Source: a virus. Taken from it: a stretch of DNA of 59,720 nucleotides. Location of the stretch: the IMG/VR virus record IMGVR_UViG_3300045996_001340, positions 1-59,720 of that record, one strand, 5' to 3'. Below, in pieces: positions 5,840 to 12,807 of this stretch. The translations under genes and the position numbers were made by a program. The notes beneath the pieces are model-generated. The model searched no databases. It had not been told where the DNA came from and saw only the letters and a list, made by a program, of their open reading frames with translations. Each line of letters opens with the position of its first letter. Positions within the stretch are counted from its first letter, which is position 1.

Positions 5840-6339
5840 AGTAAGTAAGCCGTTTAGTGGGTCTGTGGAGTAAAACGGTTGAAATCAACCGAATTCCTCC
5901 ATCACGTACACGACTGCTTAACCGGGTCTGTGGATTAAGGTGTATTTAAACACCTTAATCCCGACGGTTGAGCCTGTACCAAGGGAGGGGGAGAGAGTGT
6001 GCAACTCACACAGCGCCAATACGGCCGGCGAGCATGCAACTGGGCTCACGATCCACGCCTATCGAGCCAGTGCCCGGCCACTTGCACGCTAAGTCATTGA
6101 TTTGTATAGCATGACGCCACCCTGTCGTAGGGTGTTCGCCGGCCAATAGGCGCGTTAACGTGCTGATAACAAAGGGCTTTTGGGGTTTCGGGGATGATGG
6201 GACGTCATCCCTCTCATGCAAATTTTTCCAGCTTCAGCCCATTACCCTTTCACAGATCCCATAAGTCCGACGTTTCACCTCTGTGTCAGTCAAAGTTCCG
6301 ACCGGAACATGTTGCCGCCTCACCCGCTCTAGTTCCGGT
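5840..6339. promoter_or_regulatory. Divergent control region, no convincing gene
   Basis: About 500 bp separate the leftward and rightward arms. The left part is AT-rich and holds two modules, each made of GGGTCTGTGGAKTAA (5859-5873 and 5924-5938) followed by a palindrome (5876-5891, arms cggttga/tcaaccg; 5934-5959, 10-bp arms). TAAGTCATTGA occurs at 6090 and is related to repeats near the integrase. A box GTTCCGACCGGAAC is at 6295-6308 and another at 6331-6338. Small ORFs here lack support. Likely operators, and possibly a replication origin. Confidence 0.5.
6295..6308. promoter_or_regulatory. GTTCCGACCGGAAC box
   Basis: A near-palindromic 14-mer with both half-sites (GTTCCG and CGGAAC). 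It lies 31 bp upstream of the first rightward gene. CAAAGTTCCGACCGGAAC (18 bp) is repeated exactly at 23491-23508, and the reverse complement of the 14-mer occurs at 53629-53642. A second half box, TAGTTCCGG, abuts the ATG at 6340. Confidence 0.55.
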
Positions 6340-6546
6340 ATGAAGACTCCACCTCGCCCTGATAAGCCGCTTGTCCCTCCTGTGGCCAAGCCGAAGACCT
6401 ACCGGATCATCAAGTCGTTCAGCTTGCTGTGGTTCACCGAGAACGTGAACGACGCCCTCGCCCCCGGCACGCAGCTCGTTGGCGGCCCGTTCATCGTGAT
6501 GACCGGCAACCTGCAGCTCGAATACTGTCAAGCCGTGCTCGAGTGA
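6340..6546 (+). CDS. DUF1737-like small protein, 68 aa
   Basis: Starts MKTPPRPDKPLVPPVAKPKT. After a proline-rich leader the rest fits the DUF1737 pattern: a YRIIKSFSLLWFTENVNDAL segment, then GTQLVGGPFIV and a terminal EYCQAVLE (usually YAQALV). DUF1737 proteins are small, of unknown function, and common in phages. ATG 6340 was chosen over the upstream GTG 6283 because the intervening codons are made of the regulatory box. It is the first gene of the rightward arm; no clear Shine-Dalgarno sequence is seen. Confidence 0.6.
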   Translation: MKTPPRPDKPLVPPVAKPKTYRIIKSFSLLWFTENVNDALAPGTQLVGGPFIVMTGNLQLEYCQAVLE

Positions 6547-6692
6547 AGAGGCGAAGGAAGCAGCCGGCGCCGCCGGCAACACGTGACGTGCGCCGATTGA
6601 AGTTGCCCGTGCGCTGTCCGTACGACTTGCCGATGTTCTCGATCGGCGTCGGCTGCTTCCGTGCGCCAAGAATGCGAGGAGCGAGCGAATGA
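6543..6692 (+). CDS. Small basic protein, 49 aa
   Basis: GTG 6543 overlaps the stop of the preceding gene (GTGA). Starts MKRRRKQPAPPATRDVRRLK, very basic at the N-terminus, then a short hydrophobic and cysteine-containing part (LPVRCPYDLPMFSIGVGCF). Function unknown. Support comes from tight coupling on both sides. Confidence 0.45.
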   Translation: MKRRRKQPAPPATRDVRRLKLPVRCPYDLPMFSIGVGCFRAPRMRGASE

Positions 6693-6796
6693 TCTCGAAG
6701 GTCAAGTTCCGCTGGAGCTACACGTACAGCAAGTGGCTGCTGAATCCGTTGAATCAGTGGCTCGTCAACCCGCATCTGCCGCAGGTGGCGTGGTGA
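6689..6796 (+). CDS. Tiny protein, 35 aa
   Basis: ATG 6689 in an ATGA overlap with the preceding gene; starts MISKVKFRWSYTYSKWLLNP. Rich in tryptophan and aromatic residues, possibly membrane-peripheral. No family. It ends 29 bp before the rightward promoter. Confidence 0.4.
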   Translation: MISKVKFRWSYTYSKWLLNPLNQWLVNPHLPQVAW

Positions 6797-6825
6797 ACTC
6801 TCGGCGGCACGCATTCTCGCCGAGC

Positions 6826-6854
6826 TTGACTTAGTTCCGTAGTTCCGGGATAAT
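6826..6854 (+). promoter_or_regulatory. Strong rightward promoter with tandem boxes in the spacer
   Basis: TTGACT (6826-6831), exactly 17 nt, then GATAAT (6849-6854), close to the sigma70 consensus. The whole spacer is TAGTTCCGTAGTTCCGG, two head-to-tail boxes, identical over 17 bp to 1741-1757. A regulator bound here would block or reshape RNA polymerase binding. Downstream lie the hairpin and tRNA block and then the terminase and virion genes, so this is the likely late or RNA-block promoter. Confidence 0.75.
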
Positions 6855-6894
6855 GTCTTTGCTGATACTCCCACCTGAGCTCCGGCACCGCGTC

Positions 6895-6954
6895 GGATAT
6901 CCCCACCAGTCCCCCGCCAGCGCATTTCGGAATTGGGCGGTCTTGGACTGATCC
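6895..6954 (+). ncRNA. Structured leader RNA element
   Basis: Nested complementary blocks in order: ggat (6895-6898) with atcc (6951-6954), agtcc (6908-6912) with ggact (6945-6949), ccgcc (6914-6918) with ggcgg (6936-6940). Together they make one multi-segment stem with internal loops. A small gcgg/ccgc hairpin follows at 6958-6970. It lies between the promoter and the long hairpin in a stretch without genes. Function unknown. Confidence 0.4.
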
Positions 6955-6977
6955 GGCGCGGTTTTGCCGCTCAGGGC

Positions 6978-7059
6978 GTTTATCGAGAGGCATCGGTTAC
7001 GGCCCTAGCGATCCCTGTACAGAGATTGCGAAGGACGTGGCTGGTGCCTCATGATAAAC
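6978..7059 (+). ncRNA. 82-nt full-length hairpin RNA candidate
   Basis: Base 6978+i faces base 7059-i for 40 positions without a single bulge: 29 Watson-Crick pairs, 6 G-T pairs and 5 mismatches, leaving a tiny central loop around the palindrome ctgtacag. The outer seven pairs (gtttatc/gataaac) are perfect. G-T outnumbers A-C (6 to 2) when read on the plus strand, which favours selection as plus-strand RNA. It begins about 120 nt after the promoter and ends 2 nt before tRNA-Tyr. Possible roles are an RNase III processing site for the tRNA block, a regulatory RNA, or a packaging site upstream of terminase. No known family recognised. Confidence 0.6.
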
Positions 7060-7061
7060 GT

Positions 7062-7145
7062 GTAACGGTTGGTACATTGGAAGGTCCCGGCGGTTGTAAC
7101 CCGCCCGCTTCGGCCTTGGCGGTTCGACTCCGTCCCGTTTCACCA
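7062..7145 (+). tRNA. tRNA-Tyr (GTA), class II with long variable arm
   Basis: Acceptor gtaacgg/ccgtttc (one T-T mismatch), anticodon stem ggcgg/ccgcc with loop ttgtaac giving anticodon GTA. A 12-nt variable region contains a ttcg-capped mini-stem. The T arm is ggcgg-ttcgact-ccgtc, and the 3' end is ACCA, so CCA is encoded. The D stem is weak (two good pairs), so the score in a tRNA finder may be modest. The long variable arm fits bacterial tRNA-Tyr. Confidence 0.75.
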
Positions 7146-7157
7146 CAAGTAGCGGCC

Positions 7158-7193
7158 CTTCCCCGAGGCGAGCGCCAATAAATTTCGGGGGAG
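7158..7193 (+). ncRNA. Inter-tRNA hairpin
   Basis: cttccccgag (7158-7167) pairs over ten positions with ttcgggggag (7184-7193; two G-T pairs), enclosing an AT-rich loop and a short gc/gc stem. It lies between the two tRNA genes and may guide their processing. Confidence 0.4.
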
Positions 7194-7202
7194 CGATTCT
7201 GC

Positions 7203-7279
7203 GCACGAGTGGTCCAGCGGCCACGATGCTGAGCTCCAAACTCATGAGACGGGGGTTCGAGTCCCTCCTCGTTGCGCCA
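7203..7279 (+). tRNA. tRNA-Trp (CCA)
   Basis: The anticodon loop ctccaaa on a four- to five-pair stem gives anticodon CCA. The T arm is ggggg-ttcgagt-ccctc. The acceptor gcacgag pairs with ctcgt-tgc around one bulged T. The D arm has three pairs (gtc/gat) and the usual GG in its loop. The 3' CCA is encoded at 7277-7279. Overall length is 77 nt. The acceptor irregularity is unusual and could mean partial decay. Confidence 0.65.
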
Positions 7280-7410
7280 AACGAAAATGCGGACACAAGA
7301 GCGACAGCAAGTCGCCACCCGCATAGCCGGCCCGGTTAGGGCCACACCACTTCCGGTCTTTACCGGGCCGCGCCGTACCCCGGCGCGATTTACACCCCCA
7401 GGAATCCTAC
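7280..7410 (+). promoter_or_regulatory. Leader of the virion operon with two hairpins
   Basis: Between tRNA-Trp and the first structural gene, ccggt-cttt-accgg (7353-7366) and cgcgccg/cggcgcg (7369-7387, 5-nt loop) form adjacent stems. They are followed by an AGGA ribosome site before GTG 7411. No T-run is seen, so processing or attenuation is more likely than full termination. Confidence 0.4.
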
Positions 7411-8019
7411 GTGTCCGAAGACCTTTCGTGGTTGGACATCGAGCCCGCGGCTGCACCGCGCGTCGAGTCTGCCAACAAGCTGACGAACGAGCGCAAGCGC
7501 GCGAAGTCGATGCACAAGGGCGTGCTGAAGAAAGGGCAGACGTGGGGATCAGACGGCGAGTTCGTCTACTTCCGCAGGAAGCAGGCGAACCCCGCCACGC
7601 TCGAGCGCCACAACCGCTTCATGGCGAATGGCGACTACAAGCACATCGACACGCAAGACGACGTCGAGATTTACAAGCTACAGGAATCCAGCCCCTTCAA
7701 ACGGGACCAGGCCGACCTGAGTTCGCTACCGCTCAACGTGGTACGTCGCACAGCGATTCTAGCGGCCTGCGCGCGCGACTGGGTTCTGTTCACCGATGCG
7801 CTCGAAGACTTGGCCTTCAAGATCAAGAACGCGCGCTACACCGACGGCCAGACCGCTGACGCGAATTTCGCGAAGCAGCTCTGGCAACAGCAGCTCGACT
7901 ACGTCTTTCGACTCATCGAGCTGCGTCGCGGCCCCGGTCAGTTCGACATCGATCGCGGCATGCAAGAGGTCCGCGCGCGTCGCGGGCACAACAGCCGGAC
8001 GCTGTACCTGCCGCAATGA
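7411..8019 (+). CDS. Hypothetical protein preceding terminase, 202 aa
   Basis: Starts MSEDLSWLDIEPAAAPRVES. The N-terminus is charged and basic, and the C-terminal 100 residues are helical (NVVRRTAILAACARDWVLFT and on). An opening acidic SWLD motif is shared with the next protein (DTSWLDD), which may mean both contact the same partner. The GTG start has AGGA upstream, and the stop overlaps the next start (ATGA). No family recognised; its position suggests a packaging or DNA-binding role. Confidence 0.6.
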   Translation: MSEDLSWLDIEPAAAPRVESANKLTNERKRAKSMHKGVLKKGQTWGSDGEFVYFRRKQANPATLERHNRFMANGDYKHIDTQDDVEIYKLQESSPFKRDQADLSSLPLNVVRRTAILAACARDWVLFTDALEDLAFKIKNARYTDGQTADANFAKQLWQQQLDYVFRLIELRRGPGQFDIDRGMQEVRARRGHNSRTLYLPQ

Positions 8020-8741
8020 TCGAGCGCGAGGACGACGAAGACACCTCGTGGCTCGATGACGTCGACGAGGACGTAGAGGAGTGGCTGCGCGATCAGCCGC
8101 CGGCAGAGGGCGACCCCTTGTCGCCGAATGGTCCGGTGAAGCTCGAGCCCGTTGCAGGGCCGACGCCCGGCGAGAACGCATTCCTCGATCTGCTGCAGGA
8201 CGACACGACCCCGAGTACGCGGTACCCGACCGTGCCGATGGACGTCGAGACGAAGTACGTCCAGGCGGTCCGTCAGCTGCAGATGATCCGCCCGAGCCAG
8301 CGCACGTTCATTCGCGCGCTCGTGCAAGAGGCGGGCGATGTGCCTTCCGCGCTGCGCGTCTACAACGCTCGCTTCTCGAAGAAGCTGAGCTACAACCAGG
8401 TCCAGCGCTGGAACCACAACGAGAACTATCGCGGCGCGCTGCAGACCGCACTGAACTACTACCTCGACCTGCACGGCATCAACCCGACGAACGTCCTGTT
8501 GAAGTCGCAACGAGTGTATAGCGCGGCGATGGAGCCGGCGCCGATCCTGCACAAGGGTCGCGCGACGGGTCACTTTGAGCGGCAGCTCGGCGTCGCGGCC
8601 CGCATGGTCGAGACGCAGGGCAAATGGGTTGGGCTCGAGAAGCCCGAGAACAATGGCGGACGCGCTCGCGTACGCATCATCCGCCTGAGCTCGCGAGGGC
8701 AGGGCGACGAAGCGATCGACGTCGAGGTTGGCGGTGGCTGA
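8016..8741 (+). CDS. Putative terminase small subunit, 241 aa
   Basis: After an acidic first 75 residues, a helical block (RTFIRALVQEAGDVPSALRV then KKLSYNQVQRWNHNENYR) has the helix-turn-helix look of small terminases, which select viral DNA for packaging. A following helical part (ALNYYLDLHGINPTNVLLKS) would fit oligomerisation. It lies immediately before the large terminase and overlaps its start. The family call rests on pattern and position rather than one diagnostic motif. Confidence 0.65.
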   Translation: MIEREDDEDTSWLDDVDEDVEEWLRDQPPAEGDPLSPNGPVKLEPVAGPTPGENAFLDLLQDDTTPSTRYPTVPMDVETKYVQAVRQLQMIRPSQRTFIRALVQEAGDVPSALRVYNARFSKKLSYNQVQRWNHNENYRGALQTALNYYLDLHGINPTNVLLKSQRVYSAAMEPAPILHKGRATGHFERQLGVAARMVETQGKWVGLEKPENNGGRARVRIIRLSSRGQGDEAIDVEVGGG

Positions 8742-10209
8742 CACTTTCAATTTCGAGTACGAGTCGCAGGGCGAGGTGTTGGAGGCGTGGGGCTTGTCCC
8801 GCGCGCCGGTGCACCTGATCCGCGGCCCGATCGGCTCCGGTAAGACCTGGCGCGCGATCTTCAAGATGATCGAGCTGTGTTGCGACCAACGTCCGAACCA
8901 GGACGGCGTGCGCAAGACGATGGCCGCGGTGGTTCGCAAGACCTACCCGGAAATCAAGAGCTCGATCCTGAAGGACGTGCAGCAGCTGATCCCGCCGGAG
9001 CTCGGCAAGCTCACGCTCGGCCACCCGCCGCAGCTCGAGCTCGACTTCGATCTCGACGACGGCACGCGCGTTCAGGCGACGATTCAGTTCCTCGCGCTCG
9101 ATGTGCCGGCGGATGCGAACAAAGTCCGCGGCATGAACATCTCGTGGGCGTGGATCAACGAAGCGAACCTGCTCTCGCGCGATGTCTTCGACATGGTCGC
9201 GGCCCGCACGGGACGCTATAAGCCCGGCACGAATACATGGGCGGGCGTCTTCGCCGACTGCAACCCCTGGAACCAGGATCACTGGATGCAGGAGGTCGTC
9301 GAAGACAAGAAGAAAAACCCGCAAAAGTGGGAAGGTTGGGAGGTGTTCGTACAGCCCCCGGCCGTCATTCGAACCGAGACCGGTTGGCGAGTCAACGAGG
9401 CGGCCGAGAACCAGGCGCTGCTCAAGACTGGCTACATCGAACGCATCCTCACGGGTAAGCGCGAGGACTGGATCCGGGTCAACCTCGGTAACGAGATCGG
9501 ATTCAGCTTCGACGGCAAACCTGTGCATCCGGACTATTCGGACGCATACCACGTCGCGAAGGAGCCGCTTATCCCCAGCGCCGGTGTCTGTTACATCGGT
9601 CTGGACTTCGGGCTCACGCCCGCCGCCGTTTTCTGGCAACGCCAGGGCAGCGGCTGCTGGTGGGGGTTCGACGAGCTGGTCGAGATGGACATGCACAACG
9701 AGGCGTTCGCGCGGCTGCTGAAGGCGCGCATCGCCGACTGGCGCACGCGCGTCCCGGGCTTGATGTTCAAGCTCGTGGGCGACCCGAGCGGCGACAATCG
9801 CTCGATGACCGATGGACGCACGACGCTGCAGATGTATCGGCTGCACGGACTGAACGTGCTGCCGGCTTCGTCGAACGACCCGCAGGTCCGGCGCGATGCG
9901 CTGATCCGCCCGCTGACGCGCAGCGTCGGGCAGGGCAAACCCGGACTGCTGTTGTCGCCGCACATGACGCACCTGCGCAAATCTCTGGCTGGCGCATGGA
10001 GCTACAAGAAAGTCGAAACTACCGGGCCTGAACGATTCAAGGACGAGCCCGATAAGTCGCAGCACTCGCACGTCGGCGAAGCCGCTGAGTACGGACTCAT
10101 GGACGCCGGCGAGCATGCGATCCGCAACGCCGATGCCTTGAAGCAGCAGCAAGTCGCAGGACCTGTCATGCCGCAGAAACCGATGGCTTGGGATCCCTTT
10201 AGGTGCTGA
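8728..10209 (+). CDS. terL: Terminase large subunit, 493 aa
   Basis: The ATP-driven packaging motor and nuclease. The Walker A site is GPIGSGKT at residues 33-40. A hydrophobic strand ending in WINEAN matches Walker B with the catalytic acid. FADCNP is the coupling motif. The C-terminal nuclease starts at YIGLDFGLTPAAVFW (first catalytic Asp) and continues with LVGDPSGD. The size is normal. The start is TTG 8728, or GTG 8734; both overlap the upstream stop. The gene lies between the small terminase and the early head genes. Confidence 0.93.
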   Translation: MAVADTFNFEYESQGEVLEAWGLSRAPVHLIRGPIGSGKTWRAIFKMIELCCDQRPNQDGVRKTMAAVVRKTYPEIKSSILKDVQQLIPPELGKLTLGHPPQLELDFDLDDGTRVQATIQFLALDVPADANKVRGMNISWAWINEANLLSRDVFDMVAARTGRYKPGTNTWAGVFADCNPWNQDHWMQEVVEDKKKNPQKWEGWEVFVQPPAVIRTETGWRVNEAAENQALLKTGYIERILTGKREDWIRVNLGNEIGFSFDGKPVHPDYSDAYHVAKEPLIPSAGVCYIGLDFGLTPAAVFWQRQGSGCWWGFDELVEMDMHNEAFARLLKARIADWRTRVPGLMFKLVGDPSGDNRSMTDGRTTLQMYRLHGLNVLPASSNDPQVRRDALIRPLTRSVGQGKPGLLLSPHMTHLRKSLAGAWSYKKVETTGPERFKDEPDKSQHSHVGEAAEYGLMDAGEHAIRNADALKQQQVAGPVMPQKPMAWDPFRC

Positions 10210-10589
10210 GCCTTCTCGATCTGGCGGACTGCAATCCGTGCGAGTTCGTTTTGGTCTACACCCGGCGCGAGCCGGACGCGGCGTTCTGGACGAGGTGGCT
10301 GCACCCCGACTTCGCACACGTCGAGATCTGGCGGTCGATCGGCGAGGACATGTACCTCACGCTCGAGCCGTTTCACGACTACCTCGCGATCGGGCTTGCG
10401 GAAGGACTGCCGGCGGATGCGATCTGTCAGCGCGTCACGGCACGGCGCCGTCGCGGCACACCGCTCGTACCGGTCGGCGTGAAGACCTGCGTCTCCGTCG
10501 TCAAGGCTGCGCTCGGGCTGCGCGCCGCGTGGATCCTCACGCCGAAGCAGCTGTACGAATACATCAAGAACAAAAAGGGCGTCGTCTAA
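10203..10589 (+). CDS. Possible permuted papain-like (NlpC/YiiX-type) protein, 128 aa
   Basis: GTG 10203 overlaps the terL stop. The order of conserved residues, first FAHVEIW (His and Glu) and later KTCVSVVKAALGLR (Cys), then ILTPKQLYEYIKN, fits circularly permuted NlpC/P60-like folds, in which His precedes the nucleophile Cys. Similar small proteins sit next to terminase in other podoviruses. If active it could cut a peptide or amide bond, for example in the cell wall or a virion protein. The catalytic call is inference. Confidence 0.45.
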   Translation: MLSLLDLADCNPCEFVLVYTRREPDAAFWTRWLHPDFAHVEIWRSIGEDMYLTLEPFHDYLAIGLAEGLPADAICQRVTARRRRGTPLVPVGVKTCVSVVKAALGLRAAWILTPKQLYEYIKNKKGVV

Positions 10590-10976
10590 GTGGGCAAGAA
10601 AACAAGCGAGGCGGCGAAGTTCAACGCTGACGACTTCAAGTACGGGCTCGGCGCCGCGGGCGTGACGCGCATCTACAAGAAGGGCAAGGCGTCGGGCGAC
10701 GACATGAGCCCGGAGATGCCCGGCGAAACGCCGGAAGAGCGCTCGATGCGCAACCGCCAAGCAGAGACGCTCGCGAAGCTCGACGAAGATGAGAACCGTC
10801 GCATCAAGGGAATCATGCAAGGCACCCTCGGCACGCGTCTGCTGCGCAATGCGCGCTCGACGGCGAAGAGCTCTGGCGTGTCTGGTGCTGCAGCCAGCGC
10901 GAGCTCGGGCTCGTCCGGCGGCGCAGTCACCCGCGCTACTGGCGGCGGTGCTCGCAGCAAATCGTTGATCGACTGA
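10590..10976 (+). CDS. Hypothetical head-region protein, 128 aa
   Basis: GTG 10590 directly after the previous stop. The N-terminal 80 residues are charged and helical, and the last 50 are serine-, glycine- and alanine-rich and probably disordered. Ends one base into the portal gene. Comparable small proteins with flexible tails lie before the portal in T7-like phages. Function unknown. Confidence 0.6.
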   Translation: MGKKTSEAAKFNADDFKYGLGAAGVTRIYKKGKASGDDMSPEMPGETPEERSMRNRQAETLAKLDEDENRRIKGIMQGTLGTRLLRNARSTAKSSGVSGAAASASSGSSGGAVTRATGGGARSKSLID

Positions 10977-12538
10977 TGGGTCACATCTCCTCCCTTCCGT
11001 TCTATCTCGAAGACGTCGACACGCTGCTCAAGCGGCAGGCGGCTGCCGCCAGGCGCAAGGAGCTTTGGCGCTCGACGTACACCGAAGCCTATCGCTACGC
11101 GATGCCTGCGCGCGAGAACTTCAACTGGTCGACCGAAGGCTCCGAGAAGCAGCAACAGCTGTTCGACTCGACGCTCCAGGAGCTGACGTACGAAGCGGCG
11201 AACACGTTGTGCGCGCTGCTGTTCCCCTCGTGGAAACGCTGGGCGAACCTCGGCCCCGGCGGCGCGATCCCGAAGGACGCCCCGCAATACGCTGAAGTCG
11301 AGAAGGGCCTGCAGAAGGCGACCGACGTGTTCTTCGAGTTCCTGAACGACTCGAACTTCGCGACTGTCATCAACGAGACCGCGCTCGACCTCATGGTCGG
11401 CACCGGCGCGCTGATGTTCGACGAAGGCGACATGACGAAGCCGTTCGTCTTCACCTCGGTGCCGCTGGCGGCGCTCGAGCTCGAGGAAGGCCCCGACGGC
11501 TCGATCGAGACCGAGTTCATGTGTCGCAAGCCGGCCGCGCGGAACATCACGCGCATGTACCCCGGCACGGAGAGCTTCGATCTTTCCGCGGCGATTCAAA
11601 CCGCGATCGTGACGTCACCGGACACCGAATTCGAAATCGTCCAGTGTCACGTCTACGATCCGCAGACGAAGAAGTATTTCGGCATCGCGCTCGAGAAGGC
11701 GACGAAGAATATCTTCTGGCGTTGGGACTACGACAAGAGTTGCCCGATGATCGTTGCCCGCGCAACGAAGACCGCGGGCGAGCTCTACGGTCGCGGTCGC
11801 GTGCTGCAGGCTCTGCCGGATGCGCGCACGCTGAACAAGATGCAGGAGTTCGTCCTGCGCCAAGCCGCGCTTGCCGTGGCGCCGCCGATGACCGGCGTGA
11901 GCGACGGCGTGCTGAACCCGTACACCGCGACGGTTCAGCCGAACACGATCATTCCGGTCTCTTCGAACGCCACCGACAACCCGTCGCTGCGCGTGATGGA
12001 GAACCGCGCGAACTTCAGCATCACCGAGAAGCTGATGGACGATCTGCGCGAGCGCCTGCGCCGCGCGATGCTCGGCCCCGAGGGCAGCACCGGTCAGCCG
12101 CTGTCGGCGTCCGAGATCAACATCGCCGATCGCAACCGCCTGTGGGCGATGAACGGCGAGTTCAACCGCATCCAGTCTGAGCTGTTGACGAAGATCGTCG
12201 CGCGCGGCGTGTTCATTCTCCAGCGCAAGGGAATCATTCCTCGTTTCGAGATCGACGGCCGCGAAGTGAACATCCGCTACGACTCGCCGTTCGCGCGCTC
12301 ACAGAACAGCGAGGACGTGCTGGCGCTGCAGTCGACGCTCAACACGCTGCTGCCTCTCGGCCCCGAGCTCATCTCGCTCGGCATCAAGGTGGAGAACCTG
12401 CCCGAGTGGGTGTCGCGTAAATCGGGCGTCGATATGTCGCTCGTGCGTGACGAAGACGAACGTAAACAGAAGGGCGAAGAACTCGCCCAGGCTGCGGCGG
12501 TGGCCGCGGCCGCAGAGGCTGAAGGAGCTGCTGCGTGA
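10976..12538 (+). CDS. Portal (head-tail connector) protein, 520 aa
   Basis: The dodecameric ring through which DNA enters and leaves the capsid. The sequence follows T7 gp8-type connectors: N-terminal RRKELWRSTYTEAYRYAMPA, LFDSTLQELTYEAANTLCAL, then GTGALMFDEGD and a long helical stem region (LRERLRRAMLGPEGSTGQPL, ASEINIADRN). It ends in an alanine-rich tail. Length matches the family (about 520-540). It overlaps the previous gene by one base (TGATG) and the next by 4 bp. Confidence 0.93.
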   Translation: MGHISSLPFYLEDVDTLLKRQAAAARRKELWRSTYTEAYRYAMPARENFNWSTEGSEKQQQLFDSTLQELTYEAANTLCALLFPSWKRWANLGPGGAIPKDAPQYAEVEKGLQKATDVFFEFLNDSNFATVINETALDLMVGTGALMFDEGDMTKPFVFTSVPLAALELEEGPDGSIETEFMCRKPAARNITRMYPGTESFDLSAAIQTAIVTSPDTEFEIVQCHVYDPQTKKYFGIALEKATKNIFWRWDYDKSCPMIVARATKTAGELYGRGRVLQALPDARTLNKMQEFVLRQAALAVAPPMTGVSDGVLNPYTATVQPNTIIPVSSNATDNPSLRVMENRANFSITEKLMDDLRERLRRAMLGPEGSTGQPLSASEINIADRNRLWAMNGEFNRIQSELLTKIVARGVFILQRKGIIPRFEIDGREVNIRYDSPFARSQNSEDVLALQSTLNTLLPLGPELISLGIKVENLPEWVSRKSGVDMSLVRDEDERKQKGEELAQAAAVAAAAEAEGAAA

Positions 12539-12795
12539 CCGATTGGTTGGACGACGGCGCCGATGCACGCATCGAGCAGCACAACAAGGCGCTCGACTTC
12601 GCGAAGCTCTACGTGGCCGTGTTCGTGAACAACGAAGCGGGCCGCGAGCTCTTGCAGCACTGGTCGCAGCACTACGCGCGCAAGCGCACGCCGATGAACG
12701 CACCGCATACCGAGTATGCCGCGAACGAGGCGCTGCGCGCTTTCGTTCAAGGCATCGAAGACCAGATTCGATTTGCCTCATCCCGAGGCGGCTAA
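12535..12795 (+). CDS. Bbp19-like small head protein, 86 aa
   Basis: GTG/ATGA-type overlap with the portal gene. The pattern FAKLYVAVFVNNEAGRELLQ, then EYAANEALRAFVQGIEDQIR resembles Bbp19-type proteins of temperate podoviruses (F..vF....GR.vL...., a gap, then EG.R.f...I). These are found between the portal and scaffold genes. The structural role is not established. Confidence 0.6.
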   Translation: MTDWLDDGADARIEQHNKALDFAKLYVAVFVNNEAGRELLQHWSQHYARKRTPMNAPHTEYAANEALRAFVQGIEDQIRFASSRGG

Positions 12796-12807
12796 CGAGA
12801 GTACGTA

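Noticed and set aside
8677-10317. Very long minus-strand open frame (546 codons) opposite the terminase genes
   Set aside because: Arginine-rich composition and full overlap with terL and its neighbours show it is a GC-rich antisense shadow. The same applies to similar long frames opposite 10673-11599, 14084-15028, 24211-25374, 25741-26871, 31418-33139 and 42304-43488.
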